A DNA stretch of 64,000 nt from DASXKD01 sp963762735 (GCA_963762735.1 CAVXMG010000017.1:67319-131318), one strand, 5' to 3'. Numbered from the stretch's first letter, positions 10,340 to 22,254 are shown. The notes: generated by a model from the sequence alone, not told the origin. Numbers and translations: made by a program.

Positions 10340-11588
10340 CCGTCGGCTCCGCCGCCACGTGCGCTGGCGGTCGCGCCGCCGGGTGCGGCGCGCAGGCGGC
10401 CAGGAAGCGGCGGATAACAGGGGTCTGGCGCGCCTCCTCGAGCAGGAAGCAGTCGTGGCCGTACGGCGCCTCGATCACATGGAGCTCGACCGGCTTGCCG
10501 AGAGCGCGAAGCGCGTCTTCGATCTCCCGCGAAGCGGACGGCGGGTACAGCCAGTCGGAGCTGAACGCGATCAGCAGCGTCCGCGCCGCAACGCCTTCGA
10601 GCGCCCGCCTCAGCGATCCGCTGCCGTACTGCCGCGCGAGATCGAAATAGGTCAGGGCGCGCGACGTATAGAGATAGGTGTTGGCGTCGAAGCGCCTGAC
10701 GAACGAGCCGGCCTGGTGGCGCAGGTAGCTCTCGACCTCGAATTCAGGGTCGGTGATCGTGTAGCGGATGTCGTCGGCGAACTGCAGCCGCCGGCCAAAC
10801 CTGTCGCTCATCGCCGGTGCGGACAGGTACGTGACGTGGCCGACCATCCGCGCCACGCCCATGCCGGCGTCGGGCTTGCGGCCCGAGCCGTAGTAGTGGC
10901 CACCTTGCCAGGCCGGGTCGCCCATGATCGCGTCACGCGCGATCGCGTTCCAGGCCACGCCCTGCGGGTGGAGGGCGTGCGTGCTGGCGATCGCCACGAC
11001 GGCATCGACCTGATCGGGAAACAGGATCGACCACTCGAACGCCTGCATCCCGCCGAGCGAGCCGCCTGCCACCGCCGCGAGCCGCTCGATTCCGAGTACG
11101 TCCAGGAACGCGCGCTCGGTCCGCACCATGTCCGCGACCGTGATCACGGGGAAGTCCGACCCGTACGGCCTGCCCGTCGCCGGGTCGGCCGACGACGGCC
11201 CTGTCGTCCCGCGGCAGCCGCCGAGCAGGTTGGTGGAGACGACGAAGAAGCGGTCGGTGTCGAACGCCTTGCCGGGGCCGATCATCCCGTCCCACCAGCC
11301 GAGGCCCTTGCCGGCCGTGCCGTCGCGGTCCTCGGCCGCGAAACCGTCGCGCGTGCTCGCCTCGGGCGGCGCCTTGGAGAAGCCGGCCGCGTGGGCGTCG
11401 CCGCTGAGCGCATGGCACACCAGGATGACGTTGTCGCGCCGGGGTGAGAGGGCACCGTAGGTCTCGTACGCCACGCGGACCGGGTGCAGCTCCCGCCCGC
11501 AGTCAAGCCGCAGCGGCTTCGGCAGGTCGAGGTACTGCGTTTCGACGGTGCCGACCGAGCCGGCCGCGAGCGTCGAGGCTGGCGTCAT
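10336..11588 (-). CDS. metX: Homoserine O-acetyltransferase; 3' end unresolved
   Basis: From ATG 11588 the frame encodes an alpha/beta-hydrolase-fold MetX. Visible are VCHALSGDAHAAGF, the oxyanion segment NLLGGCRGTTGPSS, the nucleophile elbow AGGSLGGMQ, the catalytic Asp in FSSDWLYP and the His in YGHDCFLLE. It acetylates L-homoserine with acetyl-CoA and supplies the substrate of the next gene, metY. The body is normal to about RRFLAAC near 10390, but its frame then has no stop and reads across metY to 9108. A TGA at 10336-10338, overlapping the metY ATG, is in a neighbouring frame. I use that as the end and suspect a 1-nt indel between 10340 and 10400. TAGGAT lies 7 nt before the ATG, a leaderless-type promoter. 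Confidence 0.85.
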
Positions 11589-11797
11589 GAAGGCGATCCT
11601 AACTAATCGTTCGCATGTCGCGGCCGGCAGCGACTCGCGGGCTCTTGCGCCAGGCGGCGGCCCCCGCCGGTCGCTTCCTCTTCTCTGGCGGCCGGTGCCG
11701 AGGACTTGACGGCGAGGTTGGTGGGTATGCCCGACGCCGAAGCCCCGCGCCGTTGACTGGCCCGGCGGTCGCATTCCGCTATCGGAGGCTGGATCTC

Positions 11798-14122
<2,325 letters not shown>

Positions 14123-14145
14123 GCCACCGCGGGCCGCGCCTTGTT

Positions 14146-15850
14146 TCAGACGGCGCGTACCGGGGCGTACCGGGGTTGCCACATGGCCGCGCTCACGGTG
14201 TCGGCAGTGATACCGGGCAGGCCGGCCACGCCGTCATGGGCGGCGGCCTGGGCTACGGCGAGCGCGACCTGCGCCGAGGTGTTGCGGAGGTCGTCGATGG
14301 GCGGCAGGAGAGGCGCCCCTGGCGTGGCGGTGTCGGCGAGTCCGGCGACGGCCTGAGCAGCGGCAGTGATCATGTGGTCGGTGATGCGCCGGGCCTGGGA
14401 CAAGAGCGCGCCCAGACCGAGGCCGGGGAAGATCAGGGCATTGTTGGCCTGGCCGATCTGGTAGGTGACGCCCTGGTAGGTGACCGGGCCGAACGGGCTC
14501 CCGGTGGCGATGAGGGCGCGGCCGCCGGTCCAGTCCATCAGGTCGGCCGGGGTCGCCTCGGACAGGCTGGTCGGGTTGGACATGGGCAGGATCACGGGCC
14601 GGTCCACGTGCGCGGCCATCTCCCGCACGATCTGCTCGGTGAAGGCGCCGTGCACGGTAGAGGTGCCGACGAGGATGGTCGGTTGCACGCGGCCCACGAC
14701 CTCAGCGAGACCGATGCCGGTGGCGGTCCGGTGTCCCGGCCAGTCACCGATCTCGCCCGCGGGGCGGGCATAGGGGACCTGAAAGTCGCGCAGACCGGTC
14801 ATGTCGTCGGTGAGCAGGCCCTGGCGGTCCAGGCACCAGAACCGTGCCCGCGCCGCGGCGGTGTCCAGCCCCTGGCTGGTCATGGCGCTCATAGAGCTGG
14901 TCGGCGATGCCGATACCCGCGGTGCCGGAACCGAAGATGACAATGCGGTGCTGGGTCAGCGGGGTCTGGCTGGCGTGGGCGCCAGCCAGGACGGCGGCGA
15001 GGTTGACCGCGCCGGTGCCCTGCATGTCATCGTTGAAGGTGAGGATGCGATCGCGGTAGCGGTCCAGGATGCGCCGGGCGTTGCCGGGCCCGAAATCCTC
15101 CCAGTGCAGGAGCGCGCCGGGAAAGACCTTGAGCGCGGCAGTCACGTAGGCGTCGATAAAGGCGTCATAGGGCTCCCGGGCAGGCCGCTTGTGCCGGACG
15201 CCCAGATACAGCGGGTCCTCAAGCAGCTCCGCCCGGTCGGTGCCGACGTCCAGCATCACCGGCAGGGTTCGGGCCGGGTCGATGCCGGCCGCAGCGGTGT
15301 AGACGGCGAGCTTGCCGACCGCGATGTCGATGCCCCCGACGCCCCAGTCGCCGATGCCGAGGATGGCCTGGGCGTCGGTGGCGACGATGAGGTCCACCTC
15401 GTCGGCAGACAACCCAGAAGCGCGCAGGGCGGTCTCGATCTGGCCGGGCGCGTCGATGCTGAGATAGACGCCGCGCGGGCGGCGGTACTGGTGGCTGTAA
15501 CGCTGGATGGCCTCGCCGATCGTCGGTGTGTAGACGATGGGCAGCAGCTCGCTGAGGTGGTCGGTCAGTACCCGGTAATAGAGCACCTCGTTGCGGTCGT
15601 GCAGCGCGGTCAGGTAGATGTTCTTGTCGAGGGCGCCGGGCTGCTGCGAGCACTGCCGGTAGGCACGCTCGGCCTGCTGATCCAGGGTCAGGACCCGGGA
15701 TGGCAGCAGGCCGGTCAATCCCAGCGCGGCGCGCTCGGAGTCGGTGAACGCGGTGCCCTTGTTCAGCCGGGGATCGCTGAGCACGCTATAACCGCGGCGG
15801 CGGGTCTCCCATGCCCGTTCGACAGGGTTCCACCGGGTATTCGAGCACAT
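14146..15850 (-). pseudogene. maeA: NAD-dependent malic enzyme, frameshifted in the Rossmann domain
   Basis: Read from ATG 15850 (AGGAG upstream), the protein opens RGYSVLSDPRLNKGTAFTDSER and carries the malic-enzyme signatures YTPTIGEAIQRYS, the catalytic-domain stretch LGIGDWGVGGIDIAVGKLAVY, FEDFGPGNA-like HWEDFGPGNARRIL and FNDDMQGTGAV. It then enters the NAD-binding site IVIFGSGTAGIGIADQL. Near 14885-14900 the frame changes. The next frame continues TSQGLDTAAARARFWCLDRQGLL through ILPMSNPTSLSEATPADL and GRALIATGSPFGPV to the stop at 14146. Joined, the length (about 568 residues) is normal for MaeA, which decarboxylates malate to pyruvate. A single-base error or mutation explains the break. 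It is divergent from selO. Confidence 0.86.
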
Positions 15851-16036
15851 GGCATGAACTCCTTCGTCAGATCTGAGCAGGGCCGACGGGTTCCGCTCGG
15901 CCGCGACACCCCGATCTTGCCTCGGTCCCGGTTCTCCTATGCCCATAAGAGCGCCGAACGCAAGCGTGTCCACAAGTCCCACGTGCTGGCATGGCCGAAG
16001 GTGGCGCCGGGCCGTTCGGTTCGTAGCCTTGAGGGT

Positions 16037-17473
16037 GTGACTGTGGCCTCGGCGTTGTTCCGGTTCGATGACTCCTACTCCCGCCAGCTGCCGGGCTTGT
16101 CGGTGCCGTGGGCGGCAGCGCCGGTGGCCGCTGCCGAGTTGCTGGTGCTCAATGAGGAACTGGCGGTGGAACTGGGCGCCGATCCCGCGGCGTTGCGGGA
16201 GCGGCCGGGTGTGCTGCTGCTGGCAGGACAGGCTCCCGGGGTCGCGACGGTCGCTCAGGCTTACGCCGGCCACCAGTTCGGCGTCTATGTGCCCCGGTTG
16301 GGGGACGGCCGTGCGCTGTTGCTCGGCGAGGTCACCGACATCCATGGCCGACGCCGTGACCTGCACCTGAAGGGGTCGGGGCGTACCCCGTTCGCGCGGG
16401 GCGGCGATGGCAAGGCCGCGGTGGGCCCGATGCTGCGCGAGTACCTGATCGGTGAGGCCATGCACGGCCTGGGGATTCCGACGACGCGAGCGCTGGCGGT
16501 GGTGGCCACCGGCGAGCAGGTCGTGCGCGAGAGGGCGCTGCCGGGTGCGGTACTGACCCGGGTCGCCGCGAGCCACCTGCGGGTGGGCACGTTCGGCTAC
16601 GCCGCCACCTCCGGCGGCCCGGACCGGCTTCGCGCGCTGGCCGACTACGCCATCGGCCGCCACTACCCGGAGGCCGCCGGCGCCCCGGACCGCTACCTTG
16701 AGTTGCTGCGGCGGGTGGCCGGGGCGCAGGCGGCGCTGGTAGCCCAGTGGATGCTGGCCGGGTTCGTGCACGGGGTCATGAACACCGACAACACGACGAT
16801 CTCCGGCGAGACGATCGACTACGGCCCGTGCGCGTTCATGGACGCCTACGACCCGGCCACGGTGTTCAGCTCCATCGACCATGGCGGCCGCTACGCCTAC
16901 GGCAACCAGCCGGCCATCATGCAGTGGAACATGGCCCGGCTGGCCGAGACCCTGCTGCCGTTGATCGACGACAACAGCCAGGCCGCGGCCGAGGCGGCCA
17001 CAGAGGTCCTGAGCGGGTTCGCCGGCGCCTACCAGCGGCACTGGGACGAGGGCATGGCAGCCAAGCTCGGGCTCGCCGCGCCTGACCGGGAACTGGTGAC
17101 CGGCCTCCTGGAGTTGCTCCAAGCGCAGCAGGTGGACTACACCGGCTTCTTCCGCGCGCTGTCCGCTGGCACCGCGCGGGCAATGTTCACCGAGCCCGAG
17201 CCCTTCGACGCCTGGGCCGCCCGCCGCGCGGCCGTGCTGCCGCCAGGACCGGCCGCGGTGGCCGCCTCGATGGACCGCGTCAACCCCCTCTACATCCCGC
17301 GCAACCACCACGTCGAGGAGGCGCTCGCCCAAGCGGAGCTGGGTCAGCTGGGGCCGTTCCTCCGCCTCCTCGACGCGGTCTCCCGGCCCTGCGACCATCG
17401 GCCCGGCCTGGAGCCCTACACCAGCCCGGCACCCGCGGGCAGCGCCCCCCACATCACGTACTGCGGCACCTGA
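16037..17473 (+). CDS. selO: SelO/YdiU-family protein adenylyltransferase (AMPylase pseudokinase)
   Basis: 478 residues from GTG 16037, with TAGCCT 7 nt upstream as in leaderless transcripts. Characteristic SelO blocks are AQAYAGHQFGVYVPRLGDGRA, DLHLKGSGRTPFARGGDGKA, MLREYLIGEAMHGLGIPTTRALAVV, the catalytic-loop region HGVMNTDNTTISGETIDYGPCAFMDAY and the C-terminal VNPLYIPRNH. Known SelO proteins transfer AMP from flipped ATP to Ser/Thr/Tyr of target proteins, often in redox homeostasis. The bacterial form has no selenocysteine, and none is indicated here. The frame is open further upstream over the malic enzyme gene, but that part has no SelO similarity. Confidence 0.92.
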   Translation: MTVASALFRFDDSYSRQLPGLSVPWAAAPVAAAELLVLNEELAVELGADPAALRERPGVLLLAGQAPGVATVAQAYAGHQFGVYVPRLGDGRALLLGEVTDIHGRRRDLHLKGSGRTPFARGGDGKAAVGPMLREYLIGEAMHGLGIPTTRALAVVATGEQVVRERALPGAVLTRVAASHLRVGTFGYAATSGGPDRLRALADYAIGRHYPEAAGAPDRYLELLRRVAGAQAALVAQWMLAGFVHGVMNTDNTTISGETIDYGPCAFMDAYDPATVFSSIDHGGRYAYGNQPAIMQWNMARLAETLLPLIDDNSQAAAEAATEVLSGFAGAYQRHWDEGMAAKLGLAAPDRELVTGLLELLQAQQVDYTGFFRALSAGTARAMFTEPEPFDAWAARRAAVLPPGPAAVAASMDRVNPLYIPRNHHVEEALAQAELGQLGPFLRLLDAVSRPCDHRPGLEPYTSPAPAGSAPHITYCGT

Positions 17474-17510
17474 TCGCCTGCAACCAGGGTCAGCGCGGAG
17501 AGCGGCCGAT

Positions 17511-18317
17511 TCAGGCTGTTCCGCCCGCAGCGAGATGACCGGACTGGCGCTGAGATGGCTTCCCGGTGAGATCGGTAGCGGCGAACTGAAGCTCGCCGAG
17601 CAGGGAACCCGGCAGTTTCAGGCCACGGGCCGAGATCCCGAGGGCCCACCAGCTTCCGGGATCGGTACCTGGGACGGCGACACCAGCGCAGCAGACCTTG
17701 TCACGAAACTGCCCGGCTTCGGTGACAGGATCACCGGGCCCCAGCCCTGCTAGCTCGGTCTCGATCTCAGCCAGGTCGGTGACGGTGTTCGCCGTGAACG
17801 GCCGCATGCCCTGCTCGGCGAGCAGGCTCTTACGGTCGCGGCCGGGCAGTGTCGCCAGCAGGGCCTTGCCAAGGGCGGTCGCGTGAGCGGCGGTCTCCAG
17901 CCCTGGTTGCAGGTCCTCCAGCCACGGCGACCGCTCGCCCTCGGCCATGTCCACGATCACCAGTCGCTGGCCGGAAAGACAGGCCAGGTACGCGGTGTGC
18001 CCGGTGGTGGCCGCCAGGTGCAAGAGCACGGCCCGGGCACGGGGCGGCCGGCACAGGGAGTTCATCACCTCGTGGAATCGCTCGGCGACGCCAGAGCCGG
18101 CCACATAACCCCCATCTGGCAGGCGCACCAGGTAGCCCTCGTAGCACAGCGTGCGGACCAGGTGATATGCCGTGGACAGGCGGAGCTGGCAGCGGCGGGC
18201 GACGACCTTCACCGGCAGCGGCCGCGGCGAGCGGGATACCTCCTCCATGATCCGCAGGGCACGCGACACACTGCGGATGAGGTCGGAAGGCTCTGCGGCG
18301 CTGCGCCTCGGTCTCAC
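17511..18317 (-). CDS. IclR-family transcriptional regulator
   Basis: 268 residues. An N-terminal winged helix (LIRSVSRALRIMEEV, then VVARRCQLRLSTAYHLVRTLCYEGYLVRL) is followed by the IclR ligand-binding domain (ARAVLLHLAATTGHTAYLACL, HATALGKALLATL, VTDLAEIETELA). I chose GTG 18317, which has CATCCT 7 nt upstream; the open frame further upstream overlaps the divergent DUF59 gene and is not IclR-like. The two starts are about 120 nt apart, so this regulator is a natural candidate to control the DUF59/amidohydrolase pair. The C-terminal tail is longer than usual and Gln/Ser-rich. Confidence 0.86.
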   Translation of the reverse strand: MRPRRSAAEPSDLIRSVSRALRIMEEVSRSPRPLPVKVVARRCQLRLSTAYHLVRTLCYEGYLVRLPDGGYVAGSGVAERFHEVMNSLCRPPRARAVLLHLAATTGHTAYLACLSGQRLVIVDMAEGERSPWLEDLQPGLETAAHATALGKALLATLPGRDRKSLLAEQGMRPFTANTVTDLAEIETELAGLGPGDPVTEAGQFRDKVCCAGVAVPGTDPGSWWALGISARGLKLPGSLLGELQFAATDLTGKPSQRQSGHLAAGGTA

Positions 18318-18437
18318 CCTTTCTAGGATGCCCGCACGGCACAGCCAGGGAAAGACGCTGGTCGGCCACGGTCGTCGTTCAGCATGTGAAAATCCGGGGG
18401 CTTCCGGCAGCGGGCGCCGCGAGCGGACGATGGCCGC

Positions 18438-18821
18438 ATGTCCCGCCTGCCGCAATGGGCCCTTGATGCGCTCAGCGATGTGTATGACCCGTGCTGCCGT
18501 GAGAAGGGGATCTCGGTCGTGGACATGGGCCTGGTGCGCTCGATTCACGCGTCAGGCGGCCATGTCCGGGTCGAGTTGCTGCTGACCTCCGGCTGGTGCC
18601 CGTTCGCGTCCCGGGTGCTCACCGAGGTCCAGGAGCGGATAGAGGCGCAGCCCGGCGTGACCGATGCCGAGGTCGAGATCGTCTGGGATGAAGCGTGGAC
18701 TACCGACCGGCTGTCCGCCAAGGCCACGCGGCTGCTGCGGTTTCTGCCGCCGCCCGCGCAGGTCCCTGACCGCGCCGCTTACCTGACCGCCCACATGCCC
18801 GCGAGAGGTGATCCGCCATGA
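18438..18821 (+). CDS. MIP18/DUF59-family Fe-S assembly-type protein
   Basis: 127 residues with the DUF59 (PaaD/SufT/MIP18) fold: LSDVYDPCCREKGISVVDMGLVRSI, VRVELLLTSGWCPFASRVL and a conserved Cys in the second block. Such proteins help load iron or Fe-S centres into partner enzymes. GACGAT sits 6 nt before the ATG, suggesting a leaderless message. The stop overlaps the start of the amidohydrolase gene by 4 nt (ATGA). This DUF59-amidohydrolase order is known from propane/diiron monooxygenase (mim/prm) operons of mycobacteria and relatives; no monooxygenase subunits are present here. Confidence 0.88.
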   Translation: MSRLPQWALDALSDVYDPCCREKGISVVDMGLVRSIHASGGHVRVELLLTSGWCPFASRVLTEVQERIEAQPGVTDAEVEIVWDEAWTTDRLSAKATRLLRFLPPPAQVPDRAAYLTAHMPARGDPP

Positions 18822-19826
18822 TCGATGACGTGTTCGTGTTCGACGGCGTCGCGCACCTGTTCAACTTCGAGGAGAAGAACGCCTTCGGGGCGCCCGGCGT
18901 GATGTTCAACAACCACCTGTACGCGTTCCATAACGCCCTCACCCCGGATAACGAGCCGCGCCTGCCGCCCGAGGAGTTCCTCCGCCAGTGGACGGGGGCG
19001 GACATCCGGCAGATGGTCTACGACGAATCCGACACCGACATGCTGGTGGCCATGCCGCTGCCGCTCACCGACCTGTTCAAGGACGGCCTGTCACCGTGGC
19101 AGGAGTGCGCCGACCTGGCCAGCCGCGACCCCGGCCGGACCATCTTCTGGGGGTCGGTGAACCCACTGGAGGGCCGCAAGGCCCTGGACCTGATGGAGCG
19201 CCAGGTCGGTGAGTTCGGCGCGCAGGCCTTCAAGTTCTACAACGTGCGCTACGACTACGGAACGCCGTTCCCGTGGCGGATGGACGACCCGCAGGTGGCC
19301 TTCCCCATCTTCGAGAAGGCCCAGGAACTTGGCGTGAACCTGATCGGCGTGCACAAGGGAGTGCCGCTCGGCCCGCAGCCGATCGAGTACACCCAGACCT
19401 GGGACATGGACGGTGCGGCCGCGAACTTCCCGGACATCAACTTCGTCATCTTCCACGTCGGGCTGCCATTCCTGGACGAGACATGCTGGCAGCTCATCCG
19501 GTACCCGAACCTCTATGCCTCCTTGGCCGCAACGATCAACTTCCTCGTCCGCGCGCCGCGGATGTTCGCCGAGATCATCGGGAAGCTGTTGTTCTGGTGC
19601 GGCGAAGACAAGATCGTCTACGGCTCCGAGGCGCCCATCTTCCATCCGCAGTGGGCGTTGCGGGCCTTCATGGACTTCCAGATTCCAGAGGATCTCTGCC
19701 AGGGCTACGGCTACCCACAGCTGACCGACCAGGCCAAACGGAAGATCCTCGGGGAGAACCTGCTCCGCCTGCACGGGATGGACGTACCAACAAGCACGGG
19801 CAACACTTGGCCGCCACCGGTCCTAA
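18818..19826 (+). CDS. Amidohydrolase-2 family protein of the monooxygenase-operon type; C-terminal frame uncertain
   Basis: The protein begins MIDDVFVFDGVAHLFNF and continues through QAFKFYNVRYDYG, IGVHKGVPLGPQP, FVIFHVGLPFLDETCW and DKIVYGSEAPIFHPQWALRAF. The layout is that of ACMSD-like amidohydrolases found next to DUF59 in mim/prm operons, where they are thought to assist maturation of the metal centre or act on a pathway intermediate. The first metal motif lacks a clear HxH (DGVAHLF). After LLRLHGMDV the open frame runs to 20068 and would overlap the next gene. One base later, the frame QQARATLGRHRS with a stop at 19826 looks like a normal family ending, so I take 19826 as the probable end with a small indel near 19787. 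Confidence 0.82.
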
Positions 19827-20040
19827 AGCTTACGGCCGTGCGAAACGGCTGGTTTGACTTCCCACGGCCGGGACAGGGAACAGTGTGCTGCGGCCTCGGA
19901 GGCGCAGTAACGCGATCGTGGATGGTCCGGGGCCGGTTCACCTGCTGGCAGAGATATGCGCGGCAGGTGTCCTGCCGCAGGCAACGGCGCAGCGTAACAC
20001 CGCATCTCGTCATCCACGCATCCGACGTTAGGAGTTCGGC

Positions 20041-20325
20041 ATGCTTACGCTTACCGATCAGGCGGTAGCTGCTATCCGCAATCTGACCGCCCGGCCCGGG
20101 CTTCCGGCGGAGACCGGTCTGCGCATCGCGCCACAAGACGGCGGCGCTGGCGGGCTGGCGCTGTCGCTGGCTGAGGGCCCCGAGGCTGGCGACCGGGTCA
20201 TCGAGGAAGCCGACGTGCAGGTGTTCGTGCAGTCCGATGCGGCCGCCACCCTCGATGACAAGGCGCTGGACGCTCGGGTCGGCGAGGACGGCGAGGTGTC
20301 GTTCCTGCTTCAGCCCCAGGCCTGA
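20041..20325 (+). CDS. IscA/HesB-like protein lacking the cluster-binding cysteines
   Basis: 94 residues with AGGAG 7 nt before the ATG. The fold pattern is that of A-type Fe-S carriers (LTLTDQAVAAIRNLTA, GLRIAPQDGGAGGLALSL, EEADVQVFVQSDAAATLDDKALDA). All three Cys that bind the cluster in IscA/SufA are absent, and the protein contains no Cys at all. It therefore cannot act as a classical Fe-S carrier. Proteins like this are seen in other actinobacteria with no proven role. It follows the DUF59/amidohydrolase pair, another cofactor-assembly-type gene, on the same strand, and is closed by a strong hairpin. Confidence 0.85.
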   Translation: MLTLTDQAVAAIRNLTARPGLPAETGLRIAPQDGGAGGLALSLAEGPEAGDRVIEEADVQVFVQSDAAATLDDKALDARVGEDGEVSFLLQPQA

Positions 20326-20340
20326 CCAGGAGCCGGTTGG

Positions 20341-20362
20341 TGCACGGGCGCGCGCCCGTGCA
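20341..20362. terminator. Perfect 22-bp palindrome after the IscA-like gene
   Basis: The 22 bases are fully self-complementary (half-site TGCACGGGCGC). It lies 16 nt after the IscA-like stop and just before a second, longer hairpin. With no loop bases it forms a cruciform or a very tight hairpin. It is probably part of the two-way terminator between these convergent genes; a protein-binding site is the alternative. Confidence 0.6.
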
Positions 20363-20380
20363 TGCCGGCCTGTACGAGCA

Positions 20381-20423
20381 AGTAGCCCGGGCGCCGGACC
20401 AGCAGGTCCGGCGCCCGGCTACT
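20381..20423. terminator. Bidirectional GC-rich hairpin terminator
   Basis: The arms AGTAGCC(C)GGGCGCCGGACC and GGTCCGGCGCCCGGCTACT pair almost perfectly (19 bp, one bulged C) around a 4-nt loop AGCA. It lies between the IscA-like gene on the plus strand and the aldehyde dehydrogenase gene ending at 20433 on the minus strand, so it can stop both transcripts. Confidence 0.85.
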
Positions 20424-20432
20424 GCAACTGAT

Positions 20433-21923
20433 CTACAGTTGCGTCGTGACGGCTTTGACTTCGGTGTAGTTGTTGAGTACTTCGTGGCCCATCTCCCGGC
20501 CCCAGCCGGACTGCTTGTACCCGCCGAACGGCAGCGCCGCGTCGAACACGTTGTAGCAGTTGATCCAGACTGTGCCGGCCCGGAGCTTCTTGGCGAGGGC
20601 GTGGGCCTTGGAGATGTCCTTGGTCCAGATGCCCGCGCCGAGGCCGTACTCGCTGTCGTTGGCGACGGCGGCGATCTCCTCCAGGTCGGTGAACGGCGAG
20701 GCGACCAGGACCGGACCGAAGATCTCCTCGCGGACGACCTTCATGTCGGGGCGGGTGTTGGTGAGCACGGTGGGCTCCACGAAGTAGCCGCGGTCGCCGA
20801 ACCGGCCGCCGCCCGCCAGCGCGGTGGCGCCGTCGGACTTGCCTGACTCCAGGTAGCCGGTGACCCGGCGGAACTGCTCGTCGGAGACCAGCGGCCCCAT
20901 CTGCGTCCCCGGCTCCATCCCCGGTCCCATCTTGATCGACTTGGCGATCTCGGCGACGCCGTCCACGACCTCGTCGAACCGGCTCTGCTGGACGAACAGG
21001 CGGGAGCCCGCGACGCAGCACTGCCCGTGGTTGAAGAAGATCGCGTTGGCGGCGCCCTCGATGGCGGACGGGTCGGCGTCGTCGAACACGATGTTCGGGC
21101 TCTTGCCGCCCAGTTCCAGGGTCAGACTTCTTCAGGTTGCTGGCACCGAAGCCGCGACGATCAGCTTGCCGACCTCGGTGGACCCGGTGAACGCGACCTT
21201 GTCGACGTCGTTGTGGGCGGCCAGGGCCGCGCCGGCGGTCTCGCCGAAGCCGGGTACCACGTTCACCACGCCCTCGGGCATGCCGGCCTCGGCGATGAGC
21301 CCGGCGAGCCGGAGTGCGGTCAGCGGGGTCTGCTCGGCGGGCTTGAGGACCACGCAGTTGCCGGTGGCCAGCGCGGGGCCGAGCTTCCAGGCGGCCATCA
21401 GCAGCGGGAAGTTCCACGGGATGATCTGCCCGACGACGCCGAGCGGCTCGCGCAGCGTGTAGGAGTGGAAGTTGGCGCCGGGCATGTAGGGCACCGAGAT
21501 GTTGATCGTGTTGCCCTCGATCTTGGTGGCCCAGCCGGCCATGTAGTGGAACAGGTCGGCGGCCAGCGGCACGTCGGCGGCCTGGGCCACGGCGAACGGC
21601 TTGCCGTTGTCCAGCGATTCGAGCTGGGCGAGTTCGTCGGTGTGCTCCAGGATCAGGTCACCGATGCGCCAGATGATCCGCCCGCGCTCGGACGGGGTCA
21701 TCCTGCCCCACGGGCCGTCCTCGAACGCCCTGCGCGCAGCCCGCACCGCCCGGTCGATGTCCTCTGCATCTCCCTCGGCGATGTGGGCGAGGGTCTCCCC
21801 GGTCGCAGGGTTGGGGGTATCGAACGTCTTGCCCGACGCCGCGTCCATCCACTGCCCGTTGATGAATAGCTGCCGGGGGGCGCCGATGAAGTCTTCGACC
21901 TTCCGGTCCAGGGTCACAGTCAT
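20433..21923 (-). pseudogene. NAD-dependent aldehyde dehydrogenase, frame broken in the middle
   Basis: From ATG 21923 (GGGAG upstream) the N-terminal half is a normal ALDH: LFINGQWMDAASGKTFDTPNPATGE, VGQIIPWNFPLLMAAWKLGPALATGN and FTGSTEVGKLIVAAS. At 21120-21150 the frame is lost. The intermediate stretch ASNLKK is in one frame and TLELGGKSPNIVFDDAD, with the catalytic Glu, is in another, so two small indels lie within about 30 nt. The rest is intact: FFNHGQCCVAGSR with the catalytic Cys, EEIFGPVLVASPF and LPFGGYKQSGWGREMG, ending at 20433. Joined, it is about 495 residues, normal for the family. It oxidises aldehydes to acids with NAD+. A TetR gene is divergent, and a candidate operator lies in the shared promoter region. 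Confidence 0.87.
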
Positions 21924-21991
21924 GAGTGCTCTTCTCCCTTGGTTGCACGGGTGGGCAGCCAAGGATTGCGGCCAGCCAGCACCTTTTGTAC

Positions 21992-22006
21992 GTCTACGCC
22001 GTAGAC
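21992..22006. promoter_or_regulatory. Inverted repeat GTCTACGCCGTAGAC, candidate TetR operator
   Basis: Two 7-bp arms (GTCTACG/CGTAGAC) around one base. It lies 69 nt upstream of the aldehyde dehydrogenase ATG. The core CTACGCCGTAG recurs as CTACACCGTAG in front of the tetR gene, so both are likely bound by the same dimeric regulator. Confidence 0.6.
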
Positions 22007-22190
22007 CTACGCATTTAACCTACATTGTAAACAGAGGGATGCCAAGTTGCGGATCGACATTTCCCGGCAGGTGGGCTGGCGCCGGAGCGCTGCCGGTGGC
22101 CCAGGAGATGGCAGATGCCCTGGCGGCTTGGCGCCTGGCCGCAGCGGATCCGGCTCGCGTCACCACAGGCGGAGGAGGCCAGCACGGTAA

Positions 22191-22207
22191 CTACACCGTA
22201 GAGCTAC
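22191..22207. promoter_or_regulatory. Second copy of the CTAC-N3-GTAG repeat, candidate TetR autoregulatory site
   Basis: CTACACCGTAG at 22191-22201 is followed directly by an overlapping GTAGAGCTAC palindrome to 22207. It shares 10 of 11 bases with the core of the site at 21994-22004 and lies 48 nt upstream of the tetR ATG, a position suited to autorepression. Confidence 0.55.
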
Positions 22208-22254
22208 AATTCCGTGCTATCGGTCCCAGCCTGCAGGGAGAAGGAATTAACGCG

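Larger units (their letters stand above)
21924..22254. promoter_or_regulatory. Divergent promoter region of aldehyde dehydrogenase and TetR genes
   Basis: 331 nt without a convincing gene. It holds two matching inverted repeats (separate entries), an AT-rich stretch near 22008-22032 (TTTAACCTACATTGTAAAC) unusual for this DNA, and the AGGGAGAAGG ribosome-binding site of the TetR gene. The TetR reading frame is open across this region, but no homologous domain is seen before 22255. Confidence 0.6.

Noticed and set aside
11589..11797. Possible SAM riboswitch upstream of metX
   Set aside because: The region has GC-rich pairing but not the conserved core of SAM-II or SAM-IV, and metX shows a TAGGAT box 7 nt before its ATG, which leaves no room for a leader RNA.
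14801..16036. Long N-terminal extension of SelO
   Set aside because: The open plus-strand frame lies opposite the malic enzyme gene and has no SelO similarity; the family start is at GTG 16037.
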